This document shows, piece by piece, positions 43,447-54,210 of a stretch of 64,000 bases of DNA (position 1 is the stretch's first letter; each line of letters opens with the position of its first letter). A model generated the notes under the pieces. The model did not search any database. It saw nothing but the letters and a program-made list of their open reading frames with translations, and was not told the origin of the DNA. The stretch lies in assembly GCA_022843955.1 (NCBI GenBank), contig JALHMQ010000004.1, forward strand, positions 303,919 to 367,918. The letters run 5' to 3'. The position numbers and the translations under genes are program-made. The stretch comes from Burkholderiaceae bacterium (lineage in GTDB: Bacteria > Pseudomonadota > Gammaproteobacteria > Burkholderiales > Burkholderiaceae_F).

Positions 43447-45288
43447 TCAGCTGAACCGCTGCGCCAAGGTCTGCCGCGTCGACTCCAACTGCGGCGGCAG
43501 GTTGTGGGACAACTGCTTGAACAGATCGGCGTGCGAGTCGAGCTCTTTTCTCCACTCGTCGGCGTTGACCGCGGTCACGCGTGCAAACTGGTCGCGGGTG
43601 AAATCCAGCCCGGTCCAGTTCAAGTCCTCGTAGCGCGGGGTCACCCCCACCGCGTGCTCGGCGCCGCTGGTGCCGCCCTTGATGCGCTCGACCATCCACG
43701 CCAGCACGCGCATGTTCTCGGAGAAGCCGGGCCAAACGAACTTGCCGTTCTCGTCGGTGCGGAACCAGTTGACGCAGAAGATCTTCGGCAACGATGCGCC
43801 GCCGGCGGCGAGCTTCTCGCCCAACTCAAGCCAATGGGCGAAGTGCTCGGCCATGTTGTAGCCGCAAAACGGCAGCATCGCGAACGGGTCGCGCCGCAGC
43901 ACGCCCTGAGCGCCAGCTTGCGCCGCGGTGGTCTCGCTGCCCATGGTCGCCGCCATGTAGACACCCTCGGTCCAGGTGCGTGCCTCGGTGATCAGCGGCA
44001 CGGTGGTGGAGCGACGTCCACCGAATACGAACGCATCGATCGGCACGCCCTGCGGGTTCTCCCAGTCGGGGTCGATCGATGGGCACTGGCTCGCCGCCAC
44101 CGTGAAGCGCGCGTTCGGGTGCGCGGCCTTGCGGCCGGCCTGGCCATCGTCCGGCGTCCAGTCCTTGCCCTGCCAGTCAATCAGATGCGCAGGCGCCGGC
44201 CCCATCCCTTCCCACCAGACGTCACCATCGTCGGTCAGCGCGACGTTGGTGAAGATGACGTTCTTGTGAAGCATCGCCATCGCGTTGAAATTGGTCTTCT
44301 CCGACGTGCCCGGTGCGACGCCGAAGCAGCCCGCCTCGGGGTTGATCGCGTACAGGCGACCATCGCGACCCGGCTTGATCCAGGCGATGTCTTCGCCCAC
44401 GGTGCTGACCTTCCAGCCGTTGAGCGCGGGCGGCGGAATCAGCATCGCGAAGTTGGTCTTGCCGCAGGCCGACGGAAACGCCGCGGCCACGTGATACTTC
44501 TTGCCCTCGGGCGAGGTGACACCGAGGATCAGCATGTGCTCGGCGAGCCAGCCTTGATCGCGGCCCATGTAGCTGGCGATGCGCAGCGCAAAGCACTTCT
44601 TGCCTAGCAGCGCGTTGCCGCCGTAGCCCGAGCCGTAACTCCAGATCTCGCGCGTCTGCGGAAAGTGCACGATGTACTTGGTCGGGTTGCATGGCCACGG
44701 CACGTCCTTCTCACCTGCCGCCAGCGGCTTGCCGACCGAATGCACGCACGGCACGAACTCGCCCTGCTCGCCCAGCACGTCGCACACCGCGCGGCCCATG
44801 CGCGTCATCATCCGCATGTTCACCACCACGTACGGGCTGTCGGACAGTTCGACGCCAATGTGCGCGATGTGCGATCCGAGCGGGCCCATCGAGAACGGCA
44901 CCACGTACATCGTGCGTCCGCGCATGCTCCCGGCGAACAGGCCATTGAGCGTGCCGCGCATTGCGGCCGGGTCCATCCAGTTGTTGGTTGGGCCGGCCTC
45001 TTCCTTGCTCGGCGTGCAGATGTAGGTGCGGTCTTCCACGCGGGCGACATCGGACGGATCGGACCAGGCGAGGAACGAGTTCGGCCGCTTGGCCGGGTTC
45101 AGGCGCTTGAGCGTGCCCGCGCTGACCATCTCGGCGCACAGGCGGTCATACTCTTCCTGGGATCCATCGCACCATTGCACCCGGTCAGGCTGGGTCAGCC
45201 GAGCGATCTGCGCCACCCAGGCCACCAGCTTCTTGTTTCTCACCCACGACGGCGCATTGAGGCGCTGGTCAGACGGAACGGCACTCAT
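43447..45288 (-). CDS. pckG: Phosphoenolpyruvate carboxykinase (GTP)
   Basis: This 613-residue enzyme interconverts oxaloacetate and PEP with GTP, the entry to gluconeogenesis. The P-loop [18 protein letters not shown] with the reactive Cys is characteristic of the GTP type. Further motifs are [34 protein letters not shown] and [14 protein letters not shown]. Length is normal. It is monocistronic, with a strong terminator downstream. A GTP-type enzyme is usual in many Burkholderiales. Confidence 0.97.
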   Translation of the reverse strand: MSAVPSDQRLNAPSWVRNKKLVAWVAQIARLTQPDRVQWCDGSQEEYDRLCAEMVSAGTLKRLNPAKRPNSFLAWSDPSDVARVEDRTYICTPSKEEAGPTNNWMDPAAMRGTLNGLFAGSMRGRTMYVVPFSMGPLGSHIAHIGVELSDSPYVVVNMRMMTRMGRAVCDVLGEQGEFVPCVHSVGKPLAAGEKDVPWPCNPTKYIVHFPQTREIWSYGSGYGGNALLGKKCFALRIASYMGRDQGWLAEHMLILGVTSPEGKKYHVAAAFPSACGKTNFAMLIPPPALNGWKVSTVGEDIAWIKPGRDGRLYAINPEAGCFGVAPGTSEKTNFNAMAMLHKNVIFTNVALTDDGDVWWEGMGPAPAHLIDWQGKDWTPDDGQAGRKAAHPNARFTVAASQCPSIDPDWENPQGVPIDAFVFGGRRSTTVPLITEARTWTEGVYMAATMGSETTAAQAGAQGVLRRDPFAMLPFCGYNMAEHFAHWLELGEKLAAGGASLPKIFCVNWFRTDENGKFVWPGFSENMRVLAWMVERIKGGTSGAEHAVGVTPRYEDLNWTGLDFTRDQFARVTAVNADEWRKELDSHADLFKQLSHNLPPQLESTRQTLAQRFS

Positions 45289-45688
45289 CGATCATCTCCA
45301 GGAGGCAAGTGATTCGGCCGGCGCAACGCTCGGCGCTCTGTTCTTTTCTCGGTCAGTTGGCCGACTGCGGCCGCCAGCCCGTGGTGACTCGTGATCGCCT
45401 CGCGCGTTGGCCGGCGGGCGGTGCTGACCGGCAGGCGTCCCGGGCGAAGGTCTCGCAAGGCGTCGGTCGACAGGGGGAAGGAAGTTTACCCCTGTGCCAT
45501 CCCGGTACGAGGGGGGTGACAACGCTCAGAGACATGGATCACCAGCGGGCAAGCCCGATGCCCCTGACACACTGCAATATGAACCAGAAGTGGCGCCGCT
45601 CGCACGTGCAACGATCGTGCCGACGCGCAGCGCACGCATAGAATCGGCCCGACCGTCATCTCACCGCCCACTGGCGAAGCCACCGCCC
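45289..45688. other. Divergent intergenic region between pckG and a TetR gene
   Basis: I see no convincing gene in these 400 bases. The TetR frame is open from 45494, but its first 65 or so residues are Ala/Pro/Ser rich and not conserved. The pckG promoter should lie close to 45300-45400, but no clear elements stand out. Confidence 0.4.
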
Positions 45689-46360
45689 TTGTCACGCTCC
45701 ACCGCTCCCATCGCAGCGCCCGCCAATGCCAACGCAGCAGCCGGCACGCCGCTGTCATTTCGCGACCGCCAGTTTCGCTGGCGCGAAGAAGCCATTCTCG
45801 ACGCTGCCAACCGGCTGCTCGCGACCAAGGGCTTCGAGACCATGTCCATGGACGACCTGGCAACGGCAGTCGGCATCGCCAAGGGCAGTCTGTACAAGCA
45901 TTTCGACTCCAAAGAGGCGCTCGCCGCCGCTGCCATGACGCGCCTGCTGCGCGCGATCGAGGCCCATTTGCGCTCGCAGGACCCCGCCCTGGCGCCGGTC
46001 GATCGCCTCAAGGACCTGCTGGCGTGGGCATTGCGCGAGCGAGCGGCGGGCCGCATGCCGCTGCTGCCGTCGACCAGCCAACCGGTGCAGCAGGCGCTGA
46101 TGGCCAGCCGCGACTACGTGATGGCATTGGAAGATGTCGGCAATGAGATGGCCGAACTGGTGGCAGTAGCCGCCGACCAGGGCGCGCTGCGCCAGGACTT
46201 GCCGGTGCCGGTGATGCTGTATGCGATCTACGCCAGATCTTGCGATCCGAGCTTCGAGTACCTGCGCCAGTCAGGCGAGTGGAGCGATGACGAAGTGATC
46301 CGGATGATGGTCAGCTCGTGCTTCGACGGCCTCGCAAGCGCAGTAAGAGGCAACACGTAG
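45689..46360 (+). CDS. TetR-family transcriptional regulator
   Basis: About 223 residues. The DNA-binding domain starts near residue 30: REEAILDAANRLLATKGFET, then MDDLATAVGIAKGSLYKHFD with the typical SLYKHF recognition helix end, then SKEALAAAAMTRLL. The ligand-binding part is helical and shows no diagnostic motif. I chose the TTG at 45689 as a compromise; the frame is open to 45494 and no ribosome-binding site decides. The target is unknown; divergent pckG is a candidate. Confidence 0.75.
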   Translation: MSRSTAPIAAPANANAAAGTPLSFRDRQFRWREEAILDAANRLLATKGFETMSMDDLATAVGIAKGSLYKHFDSKEALAAAAMTRLLRAIEAHLRSQDPALAPVDRLKDLLAWALRERAAGRMPLLPSTSQPVQQALMASRDYVMALEDVGNEMAELVAVAADQGALRQDLPVPVMLYAIYARSCDPSFEYLRQSGEWSDDEVIRMMVSSCFDGLASAVRGNT

Positions 46361-46387
46361 GACTCCTGGCGAAAGAAAGGCGCAAAA

Positions 46388-46411
46388 AAAGGCCGCCTTG
46401 AGGCGGCCTTT
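46388..46411. terminator. Terminator between the TetR gene and cspA
   Basis: A ten-base stem (aaaggccgcc and ggcggccttt) with a TTGA loop. On the minus strand it is followed by TTTTTTT, so it mainly serves cspA. Confidence 0.88.
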
Positions 46412-46430
46412 GAAGGGTGCGGCGGGACGA

Positions 46431-46637
46431 TCAGCCGATGGGGTCGATCTCGACCGCCTGCGGGCCTTTTTGACCTTGTTGCACTTGGTATTCCACCCGC
46501 TGATTTTCCTTCAGCGTGCGGAAACCCTTGGCCTTGATGCCGCTGTAGTGTGCGAACAGATCTGCGCCGCCATCGTCGGGCTTGATGAAGCCAAAGCCCT
46601 TGGTTTCATTGAACCACTTTACGGTGCCTGTCGGCAT
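46431..46637 (-). CDS. cspA: Cold-shock domain protein
   Basis: This 68-residue OB-fold protein has the RNA-binding motifs KGFGFIKP (RNP1) and DLFAHYSGI (RNP2). The second differs from the usual VFVHFS in that Ala and Tyr replace Val and Phe. It acts as an RNA chaperone. The start at 46637 gives the standard [17 protein letters not shown]; the long upstream frame is the untranslated leader. It is followed by a strong terminator. The paralogue letter is by convention only. Confidence 0.93.
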   Translation of the reverse strand: MPTGTVKWFNETKGFGFIKPDDGGADLFAHYSGIKAKGFRTLKENQRVEYQVQQGQKGPQAVEIDPIG

Positions 46638-46869
46638 AGAACACTCACGAGGTAGGAAAGCGGGATGCGCCCGCATGCGCGCAAGCGATTGTGCGTGGAA
46701 GACTGGGAAGCACTTCGACAGGGACTGGAAGACGTATGACCGGGCGAGCACTGGAACCAGGGAGAGCGCAGAAATCACTGCGCGTTTGAAGCTACTTGAA
46801 AGAGGTTGCCAGCGCTATAGGCGTTTGCGTCGCCACCGCCCCAAAGAACGTCATGCGCCACACCTCGCG

Positions 46870-47880
46870 TTACAGGGCGCTTTGCGCGTGCCAGGCCGCC
46901 AGCAGCTCGGCCTCGCGCGCGGCAGACAGCCCGACGTTGGCGTAGGCGTCGGCCGGCGCCGCGTAGTGCGCAGACCGGACCCAGGCGAGCGTGTCGGTCA
47001 CGGTCGCCGCCAGCGGCCGGAAGGCCAACCCCGTGTCGAGCGCGCGCTGGATCGAGACCTGATGGATGCCATGCTCGGCGGCCGGCACCCACAGCGGCAT
47101 CTCGGTCCACGGCTTCACCCCGTGGTCGAGCAGGAAGCGTTCGCCGCACCAGGTGACCGTGGGCGGCGGGTCCGCCGCCAGCGCCTTGATGCCGCCCGCG
47201 ACAAATGCGCCGAAATGCAACGGCGTGGCCGGGCCAGTCGCGTTGTATGCACCGCCCGGGCCGCGTGTGAGCGCCCGCACGATCCACTCCGCCAGGTCGC
47301 GCACGTCGATGAACTGCACCGGGTCCCCCGGCTGTCCTGGCGCCAGCACCTCGCCGCCTGCGGCCAGGCGCTGCGGCCAGTAGGTGAAGCGACCGGTCGG
47401 ATCGAACGGCCCGACGATCAAGCCAGGACGCACCAGCAGGGCGTTGGCGCCGAACGCCGCCTGCACCTCGCGCTCGCAGGCCGCCTTGAGCGCGCCGTAG
47501 TGCGCCGCCACGTCTTCTACCGTCGGATCATCGAGCGTTGCCAGCGGCGCGTCCTCGTCGATCTGGGCTGCATCAAAACGCGCGTACACGCTGATGCTCG
47601 AGACGAACACGTACCGTTCGACCGCGCCGTGCAGCGCTTCGCACGCGCTGCGCACCACGCGCGGCAGGTAGCCGCAGGTGTCGATGACCGCATCCCACCG
47701 GCGACCCGCCAAGCGGTCCAGATGCTGCTCGCGGTCACCGTGGATCTCCTCGACGGCATCGAACAGCCCCGGCGCCGTGCGGCCGCGGTTGAACAGCGTG
47801 ACCTCGTGATGACGCGCCAGCAGCGCGGCCACCAGATGGCGTCCCAGGAACCGGGTCCCGCCGATCACCAGCACTTTCAT
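46870..47880 (-). CDS. Extended short-chain dehydrogenase/epimerase-like protein
   Basis: This 336-residue protein has the nucleotide-binding MKVLVIGGTRFLGRHLVAAL (GGTRFLG), an acidic end of strand 2 (HGDREQH), and YVFVSSISVY. The catalytic pair is Tyr-Lys in HYGALKAACE. The GGTRFLG form is typical of NAD-dependent epimerase-like proteins related to chloroplast CSP41-type and CDP-sugar reductases. Substrate is unknown. Its ATG overlaps the membrane-protein stop (ATGA), so it is part of a small operon with that gene. Confidence 0.85.
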   Translation of the reverse strand: MKVLVIGGTRFLGRHLVAALLARHHEVTLFNRGRTAPGLFDAVEEIHGDREQHLDRLAGRRWDAVIDTCGYLPRVVRSACEALHGAVERYVFVSSISVYARFDAAQIDEDAPLATLDDPTVEDVAAHYGALKAACEREVQAAFGANALLVRPGLIVGPFDPTGRFTYWPQRLAAGGEVLAPGQPGDPVQFIDVRDLAEWIVRALTRGPGGAYNATGPATPLHFGAFVAGGIKALAADPPPTVTWCGERFLLDHGVKPWTEMPLWVPAAEHGIHQVSIQRALDTGLAFRPLAATVTDTLAWVRSAHYAAPADAYANVGLSAAREAELLAAWHAQSAL

Positions 47881-48935
47881 CGACCACCCTTTCGGTCAGA
47901 TCCGCGTCGCGTTGCCACCCGCCGCAGCGTCCGGTACAGCGCGCCGATCGTGAGCACCACGATCACCATGCGGATGGCGTGAAACGCCGTCACCAGCGGC
48001 GCGCCCAGTGCGAGCACCTTGGCGGTGATCGCCATTTCGCCGATGCCGCCGGGCGTGGTCGCCAGCACCGCGGTGGCCACCGGCAACCCCGCCGGACCCG
48101 CCAGCCAGGCGCCGAACAGCGCGGCCACGCCGAGGTAAGACAGGGTCACCAGCGACACCGCCGCCAGGAAGCGCGGCGCCGCGCGGAAGAACTCCGGCGC
48201 AAAGCGTACGCCCAACGCGATCCCGATCAGCCACTGTCCCGCATTCACCACGGGGGTCGGCAGTGCCGACAGGCTGATGTCGCCGGCGGTCAGGGCCGCC
48301 GCCACCAGCAGCGGCCCGATCATGAACACGTTGGGCGCGCCCAGCCGCAGCAGCACGATGGCGCCACCGCCGGTCACCGCGGTCAGCACCGCCAGGCCGG
48401 CCCAGCTGAACTCGCGCGCTGCCGGCTCGTACGGCGCTGCCCCCTGCGCGCCCGCCCATTGCAGCGCAAACGGCACCAGCAGCGCGACCAGCATCAAGCG
48501 CAGGCTGTGCGCAGCGGCCACCCGATCGACGCGCGCCCCCTCGTCCTGATGCCGCTCGGCCTGCGCCGCCATCTCGCTGGCGCCGCCGATCGCCATCGCG
48601 AAGAAACAAGTCGTTCCGCCTTCGCCGGTCAGCCGCCGCAGCGCTGCCGCGCCAGCCACGCCGAGGCCCATCATGAACAGTGTCGCCAGCGCGATCCAGG
48701 GCGCCTGCCGCACCACTTCGCGCACAACGTCCGGGGTGAAGTACAGGCCCAGCGCAGTGCCGATGATCCACTGGCCGGCATCGCGCGCGAACGGAAGTAC
48801 GGCCAATCGCGCGCCAGCCATGTTGACGATCGCCACCGCCAGCAGCGGACCGGTGAACCAGGGCAGCGGCAGATGCAGCCAGGCGGCCAGCAGCGCGCCG
48901 GCCAGGGCAACGGCCGCTGTCAGCAGCAACCTCAT
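47877..48935 (-). CDS. AbrB-family membrane protein
   Basis: This 352-residue protein is an internal duplication of a five-helix unit. The first half has LPLPWFTGPLLAVAIVNMAG and AGQWIIGTALGLYFTPDVV; the second has GAPNVFMIGPLLVAAALTAG and AGQWLIGIALGVRFAPEFF. TTPGGIGEMAITAK near the C-terminus and GGASEMAAQAERH in the middle are signatures of this family, which is often mislabelled ammonia monooxygenase and has no proven role. The frame extends to a GTG at 49052, overlapping the hydrolase gene; the ATG at 48935 gives the usual family length. Confidence 0.82.
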   Translation of the reverse strand: MRLLLTAAVALAGALLAAWLHLPLPWFTGPLLAVAIVNMAGARLAVLPFARDAGQWIIGTALGLYFTPDVVREVVRQAPWIALATLFMMGLGVAGAAALRRLTGEGGTTCFFAMAIGGASEMAAQAERHQDEGARVDRVAAAHSLRLMLVALLVPFALQWAGAQGAAPYEPAAREFSWAGLAVLTAVTGGGAIVLLRLGAPNVFMIGPLLVAAALTAGDISLSALPTPVVNAGQWLIGIALGVRFAPEFFRAAPRFLAAVSLVTLSYLGVAALFGAWLAGPAGLPVATAVLATTPGGIGEMAITAKVLALGAPLVTAFHAIRMVIVVLTIGALYRTLRRVATRRGSDRKGGR

Positions 48936-49029
48936 CAGACCGTGCGGCAAAGCGCCGCCGGGCTCGGATGCAGGCGGCGGAGGTTCCGGTGGGTGGTCGC
49001 TGCCGATCAAGCGCGCATGGCCCGTCGGT

Positions 49030-49959
49030 TCAGCGCATGCCTGCCGCCGCACTGGCAGCCAGGCCGGCGGCCGGCGCGGCGGCGCGGGCGGTGCTGCTCA
49101 CCAGCGCAGTGAACTCACTGAGCGCCCGACCGTAGGTGTCTGGGTCCAGCGACATGGCGCCGCGATGCGACGCCCCTTCGATTTTCACCAGGCGCTTCTT
49201 GTCGTCGGGCACTGCGCGCGCCGCGTCGTACAGCCGGTCGCTCATGGTGTGCGGCACGATGCCGTCGGCGGTGCCGTGCAGGAACAGCAGCGGCTCGTTG
49301 ACGCTGGCAATGCGCTGCAGCGAGTTGAAGTTCTGCGTCACGGCAATGTTCACGAACGGCACCCAGCCCCAGCGCATCGTGCGTACCAGGTCGGCAATGC
49401 TCGTGAAGGTCGACTCGACCACCACGCCGGCCATGCCGTCGACCTCCTGCGCCAGCGCGATCGCCACGGCGCCGCCCAGGCTGTAGCCGTAAAGCAGGCG
49501 CTGGCTTTCGTTCGGTTGGCGGCGCTGCAACTCTGCAAACGCCAGACGCGCATCCTCGATCGCCGTGTGCTCGCTCGGCAGGATCCGCGTGGAACGACCG
49601 AAGCCGCGGTAATCGAGCGCGAGGACATTGAAGCCCAGTTCGTTCAGCCGCTCGATGCGGTTGGCGTTGCCGTACAGGTTATGGCGGGCGCCGTGCAGAT
49701 ACAGCACCGTGGGCGCCGCTGGATCGCCCGCCAGGTACCAGAAGCGCAGGCTGTCGTGGCCGGTCTGGCCTCCGCCGGGGAGCGCGACGTCGTACTGCTC
49801 GGCTTGCGCCGGTGCGCTGCGACCGTCCACGAAAGCCGCATTGCGGGTCTGGAAGATCGCCTCGCGCTGCCAGCGATCCAGCGATGCACAGCCGGAAAAC
49901 GCACCGGCCACGAGCACGGCAGCAAAGACGGACGAAATGATCTTGACCGGCAGACCCAT
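49030..49959 (-). CDS. Alpha/beta hydrolase lipoprotein
   Basis: This 309-residue protein has a signal sequence ending in lipobox FSGC (Cys 24). The hydrolase core shows TVLYLHGARHNLYGNANRIE with the oxyanion loop, LALDYRGFGRSTR, nucleophile LYGYSLGGAVAIAL, acid in LFLHGTADGIVP and His in GASHRGAMS. It resembles the membrane-attached BEM46/ABHD13 type of hydrolases. It is likely an esterase in the periplasm. The C-terminal 25 residues are Ala rich and not conserved. Confidence 0.85.
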   Translation of the reverse strand: MGLPVKIISSVFAAVLVAGAFSGCASLDRWQREAIFQTRNAAFVDGRSAPAQAEQYDVALPGGGQTGHDSLRFWYLAGDPAAPTVLYLHGARHNLYGNANRIERLNELGFNVLALDYRGFGRSTRILPSEHTAIEDARLAFAELQRRQPNESQRLLYGYSLGGAVAIALAQEVDGMAGVVVESTFTSIADLVRTMRWGWVPFVNIAVTQNFNSLQRIASVNEPLLFLHGTADGIVPHTMSDRLYDAARAVPDDKKRLVKIEGASHRGAMSLDPDTYGRALSEFTALVSSTARAAAPAAGLAASAAAGMR

Positions 49960-50055
49960 GGCGACGACCCGAGAGTTGGAGCGAGTCTAACGACGCACCT
50001 GCCGATCGGCTGACACATTTGCCGCAGGTTTTTCACGAACAGGGCACATTTGCCA

Positions 50056-51177
50056 TCAGCGCGCGTCGACCCGTCTGGTCGGGTTCAACGGCGGTACCTC
50101 GGCGACCGCTTTGCGCCACTGCGCCGGTGATGCCCCGACCACGCGCCTGAACGCCCGCGAGAACACCGCATCGGAGGCGTAACCCACCGCCTCGGCCGCG
50201 CGTGACACGCTCACGTGATCGCTGCGCAGGTGATTGGCCGCGCGCGTGATGCGCCAGCGGGTCAGGTAGTTCATCGGGCTTTCGCCCACCAGCGCCTTGA
50301 ACTGCACCGCCAGGTGCGTGCGCGAGGTGCCCACTTCGCGGGCCAGGGTATCGAGCGTCCAGGGCTGCGCGAACTGCGCATGCAGCAACGTGAGCGCGCG
50401 CCCCACGCGCCGGTCGCGCATGCCGCGCAGCCAGCTCGCCGTCGCATCGTCCTGCTGCGCATAGGCGCGCACCGCCTGAATGAACAAGACGTCGGCCAGG
50501 CGGCGCAGCACCGTCTGCGCCCCCTGCAGCCGCTGCTCGATCTCGGCATGGATGAACTCGAGCGTCGGCGTCAGCCAGCGGCCCACCTGCGGATCGCTGC
50601 CGCGCAGGTGGATCACCGGCGGCAGCGCATCGAACAGCGGGTTCATCCGCAGCACATCGGCGGAGAAAAAGCCTCCCGTCACGCGCGTCACCGGGCCAGC
50701 GCCTGCCTGCATCACGGACCCATCAGGCGCCATCGGGTGGCTCGCCAGCCAGTCTTCCAGCGGCACCACCAGTGCGTCCTTGCCCGAGCGCACCACGTGC
50801 GGCGCGGCATTGGGCAGCACCACGAGATCGCCCGCCTGCACGAGCTGCGACGGCCCGCGCGGCGCGAGTTGAAGGTGACAGCGGCCTTCGGTCACTGCAT
50901 AAAACGGCGTGCGACCCGGCCGCGCGATCGAGATGCCGTAGGGCGCACACAGGGCGGCGCGAAAATAGACCATGCCTTCGAGCCGGACCTGCTCCATCAC
51001 ATCGGTGAGCAGATCGAACGCCGGCGCACCCGGCAGGCTCAAGGGCAGCCCAGGCAATCTCGCCGTCGGCGGCGCGGCTGCCTGCGCCGACTGGGTGGCG
51101 CGCGCCCCGCGGTCCACGCGACCGACAGCGGGTTTGACGTCGCGCGGGCGTTGCGCCTTTGATGAACGATTCGTCAA
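50056..51177 (-). CDS. AraC-family regulator with N-terminal cupin domain
   Basis: This 373-residue protein has an AraC-type cupin (about residues 50-230): FDLLTDVMEQVRLEGMVYFR, FYAVTEGRCHLQLA, LVQAGDLVVLPNAAPHVVRS. The C-terminal pair of HTHs follows: WTLDTLAREVGTSRTHLAVQ, FKALVGESPMNYLTRWRITR, RAAEAVGYASDAVFSRAF. The first 45 residues are low complexity. It should activate a neighbouring promoter; the divergent gene at 51266 is the best candidate. Confidence 0.87.
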   Translation of the reverse strand: MTNRSSKAQRPRDVKPAVGRVDRGARATQSAQAAAPPTARLPGLPLSLPGAPAFDLLTDVMEQVRLEGMVYFRAALCAPYGISIARPGRTPFYAVTEGRCHLQLAPRGPSQLVQAGDLVVLPNAAPHVVRSGKDALVVPLEDWLASHPMAPDGSVMQAGAGPVTRVTGGFFSADVLRMNPLFDALPPVIHLRGSDPQVGRWLTPTLEFIHAEIEQRLQGAQTVLRRLADVLFIQAVRAYAQQDDATASWLRGMRDRRVGRALTLLHAQFAQPWTLDTLAREVGTSRTHLAVQFKALVGESPMNYLTRWRITRAANHLRSDHVSVSRAAEAVGYASDAVFSRAFRRVVGASPAQWRKAVAEVPPLNPTRRVDAR

Positions 51178-51265
51178 GAAATTCGTCTCCGGCGGCCTTT
51201 TCGTTCGGCCAGACGACGCGCACTGTACCCCCGTCGATTCCCCGACAGTCCGCCAGGAGCATCAG

Positions 51266-51592
51266 ATGACCACAGCCCGCCCGACCCCCGGTGTCACGCC
51301 GGCCCGGCTGCTCGCAGCCGCCGCCCTCGCCCTCTTCTCGTTCGGCGCGCAGGCGCAGACCTCCGCCATCACCTACCCGTCGGTGGCACGCGCCACACCC
51401 GCCGTGCGCGCCGCCGTGCCGTCCACCACGCAGCAACGCGACATGGTCCGCAGCCCGCGGCCGCGCGTCGCCACGGAGCCGACAGCGAGCGTGTTTGTCT
51501 ACGAAACGCTCGGCGCCACACCGTCGATCCGGCTGCCGATGACACGGCAAAGCGCGACCGCCGACCTGCAGGCCGGCCTGCCGACCCGCTAG
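51266..51592 (+). CDS. Small exported protein of unknown function
   Basis: This 108-residue protein has a signal peptide (LLAAAALALFSFGAQA) and then about 78 residues with no cysteines and no known motif, rich in Pro, Thr and Arg. AGGAG lies seven bases before the ATG. It is divergent from the AraC gene with a gap of about 90 bases, the usual arrangement of regulator and target. The frame is open from 50972, but that upstream part is the antisense of the regulator. Confidence 0.6.
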   Translation: MTTARPTPGVTPARLLAAAALALFSFGAQAQTSAITYPSVARATPAVRAAVPSTTQQRDMVRSPRPRVATEPTASVFVYETLGATPSIRLPMTRQSATADLQAGLPTR

Positions 51593-51756
51593 AGCACCTC
51601 GCCGTGCGGGCCCGCGCACACCTTGCGGCGCGCGGCCTCCTCGGCCAGCAACGCGCGTGCAAGGCAACGCCACCGTGGGTTCGTCCCACACGTACTGAAT
51701 GAAGGGGCGTGGATCGCTATGATCCGCGCCCTTTGTTCCCGGGCCACGCCTCCTGC

Positions 51757-54120
51757 ATGACCACCGACTCCGCCGCCGCCCCGCTCGCCGATCTCGATCC
51801 ATCCACCGCCGCCCAGACCGCCGCTCGCATCCTCGCGCTGCTGGCCACCGAGCTCGTCGCCCGACCGGCACAGGTGCAGGCGGCGATCGGCCTGCTCGAC
51901 GAAGGCGCCACCGTGCCCTTCATCGCGCGCTATCGCAAGGAAGTGACCGGCGGCCTGGACGACACGCAGCTGCGCCTGCTCGAGGAGCGGCTCACCTACC
52001 TGCGCGAGATGGAGGATCGACGCGCGGCGATCCTCGCCAGCGTTCACGAGCAGGGCAAGCTCACGCCGGCACTCAAGCAGCAACTCGCGACCGCCGATAC
52101 CAAGCAGCGCCTGGAGGATCTGTACGCGCCGTACAAGCCCAAGCGGCGCACGCGCGCACAGATCGCGCGCGAGGCCGGGCTCGAACCGCTGGCCGATGCG
52201 CTGCTCGCCGATCCGTCGCGCGATCCGCAGGCCGAGGCGGCGCAGTACGTCGACGCGACCAACAACGTGGCCGATGCCAAGGCCGCACTCGACGGCGCAC
52301 GCGACATCCTCGCCGAGCGCTGGGCCGAAGACGCCGAGCTGGTGGCCAAGCTGCGCGAGTACCTGTGGGACAAGGCGCTCGTCGCCGCCGCGGTGGTCGA
52401 GGGCAAGGAGATCGAGGGCGAGAAGTTCCGCGACTACTTTGCGCACAGCGAGCTGCTGCGGTCGATCCCGTCGCACCGCGCGCTGGCCCTGTTTCGCGGC
52501 CGCACCGCCGGCGTGCTGACGGCGAAGATGCAGCTGCCCGATGAACTGGAAGCACTCAAGCCGCATCCATGCGAGGCGAAGATTGCCGCCCATGCGGGGC
52601 TCAAGTCGCTCGGCCGGCCCGCGGACGCCTGGCTGGCCGATTGCGCGCGCTGGACCTGGCGAGTCAAGGCCCAACTGGCGCTCGAACTGGAGTTCTTCAC
52701 GCGCGTGCGCTCGGCGGCCGAGACCGAGGCGATCAAGGTGTTCGGCCACAACCTGAAGGATCTGCTGCTGGCCGCGCCGGCCGGCGGCCGCGCCGTGATC
52801 GGACTCGATCCGGGTCTGCGCACCGGCGTCAAGGTGGCCGCGGTTGATCGCACCGGCAAGGTGGTGGCCACCGGCACCATTTTTCCGCACGCGCCGCGCA
52901 ACGACTGGGACCGCGCGATCGCCACCCTGGCGCAGCTGGCCCAGGCGCACCAGATCGATCTGATCGCCATCGGTAACGGCACCGCCTCGCGCGAGACCGA
53001 CAAGCTCGCGGCCGAGCTGATCCGCAAGCACCCGGAGCTCAAGCTTGCCAAGGTGGTGGTGAGCGAAGCAGGGGCATCGGTGTACTCGGCCAGCGCGCTC
53101 GCCGCGCAGGAGTTCCCGGACCTCGATGTCAGCCTGCGTGGCGCGGTGTCGATCGCGCGCCGGCTGCAGGACCCGCTGGCCGAACTGGTGAAGATCGATC
53201 CGAAGTCGATCGGCGTCGGCCAGTACCAGCATGACGTCAACCAGAGCCAGCTCGCCCGTGCGCTCGATGCGGTGGTCGAAGACTGCGTCAACGCCGTCGG
53301 CGTCGATGTGAACACAGCGAGTGCGCCGTTGCTCGCGCGCGTGTCGGGCCTGACGCCGACACTGGCGAAAAACGTCGTCGAGTGGCGCGAGCAGCATGGC
53401 GCGTTCTCCTCGCGCGAGGCGCTGCGTGCGGTGCCACGCTTCGGCGAGCGCACCTTCGAGCAGGCCGCGGGCTTCCTGCGCATCAACGGTGGCGTCAATC
53501 CGCTCGATGCCTCGGCGGTGCATCCGGAGGCCTACCCGGTGGTCGAGCGCATTCTCGGCAAGGTCGGCAAGCCGATCGCCGCGGTGATGGGCCAGCGCGA
53601 CGTGCTGAAGTCGCTTGCGCCGAAGGAGTTCACTGACGCGCGCTTCGGTCTGCCCACGGTGCAGGACATCCTGGTCGAGCTGGAAAAGCCCGGCCGCGAC
53701 CCGCGCGGCGAGTTCAAGGCGGTCACCTTCCGCGACGGGGTGGAGAAGGTCAGCGACCTCGCCCCCGGCATGCTGCTCGACGGCGTCGTCACCAACGTCG
53801 CCAACTTCGGCGCCTTCGTCGACATCGGCGTGCATCAGGACGGCCTGGTGCATGTGTCGGCGCTGTCGCACAAGTTCGTCAAGGACCCGCGCGAGGTCGT
53901 CAAGGCAGGTGACCACGTGCGCGTGAAAGTGCTGGAGGTCGACGTCAAGCGCAACCGCATCGCGCTCACGCTGCGGCTCGACGACGATGCCGCGAGCAAG
54001 CCCTCGGAACGCCGGGTCGACCGCGCCACGGCGGGCGGCGCGCCGCCCGCTCGTGGCAGCCGCGCACCGGCTCCTCCGGCCACCGCACTGGCCAGCGCGT
54101 TCGCCAAGCTGCGCAAGTAG
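51757..54120 (+). CDS. tex: Tex, RNA-binding transcription accessory protein
   Basis: This 787-residue protein shows the N-terminal helical region ([40 protein letters not shown] segment), the YqgF/RNase H-like domain ([18 protein letters not shown]), HhH motifs ([20 protein letters not shown]) and a C-terminal S1 domain ([20 protein letters not shown]). Tex binds RNA polymerase and RNA and supports transcription. The ATG at 51757 begins [13 protein letters not shown] Pro/Ala/Arg tail follows the S1 domain. Confidence 0.95.
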   Translation: MTTDSAAAPLADLDPSTAAQTAARILALLATELVARPAQVQAAIGLLDEGATVPFIARYRKEVTGGLDDTQLRLLEERLTYLREMEDRRAAILASVHEQGKLTPALKQQLATADTKQRLEDLYAPYKPKRRTRAQIAREAGLEPLADALLADPSRDPQAEAAQYVDATNNVADAKAALDGARDILAERWAEDAELVAKLREYLWDKALVAAAVVEGKEIEGEKFRDYFAHSELLRSIPSHRALALFRGRTAGVLTAKMQLPDELEALKPHPCEAKIAAHAGLKSLGRPADAWLADCARWTWRVKAQLALELEFFTRVRSAAETEAIKVFGHNLKDLLLAAPAGGRAVIGLDPGLRTGVKVAAVDRTGKVVATGTIFPHAPRNDWDRAIATLAQLAQAHQIDLIAIGNGTASRETDKLAAELIRKHPELKLAKVVVSEAGASVYSASALAAQEFPDLDVSLRGAVSIARRLQDPLAELVKIDPKSIGVGQYQHDVNQSQLARALDAVVEDCVNAVGVDVNTASAPLLARVSGLTPTLAKNVVEWREQHGAFSSREALRAVPRFGERTFEQAAGFLRINGGVNPLDASAVHPEAYPVVERILGKVGKPIAAVMGQRDVLKSLAPKEFTDARFGLPTVQDILVELEKPGRDPRGEFKAVTFRDGVEKVSDLAPGMLLDGVVTNVANFGAFVDIGVHQDGLVHVSALSHKFVKDPREVVKAGDHVRVKVLEVDVKRNRIALTLRLDDDAASKPSERRVDRATAGGAPPARGSRAPAPPATALASAFAKLRK

Positions 54121-54210
54121 CATCCGCGAAAGCGCAGTGCGCACGCCGCCGGCTGCCGCTGCAGGACGACCTGCGACCGCCACCCCGCACGCCGCCGCCC
54201 CGCCGATGTG

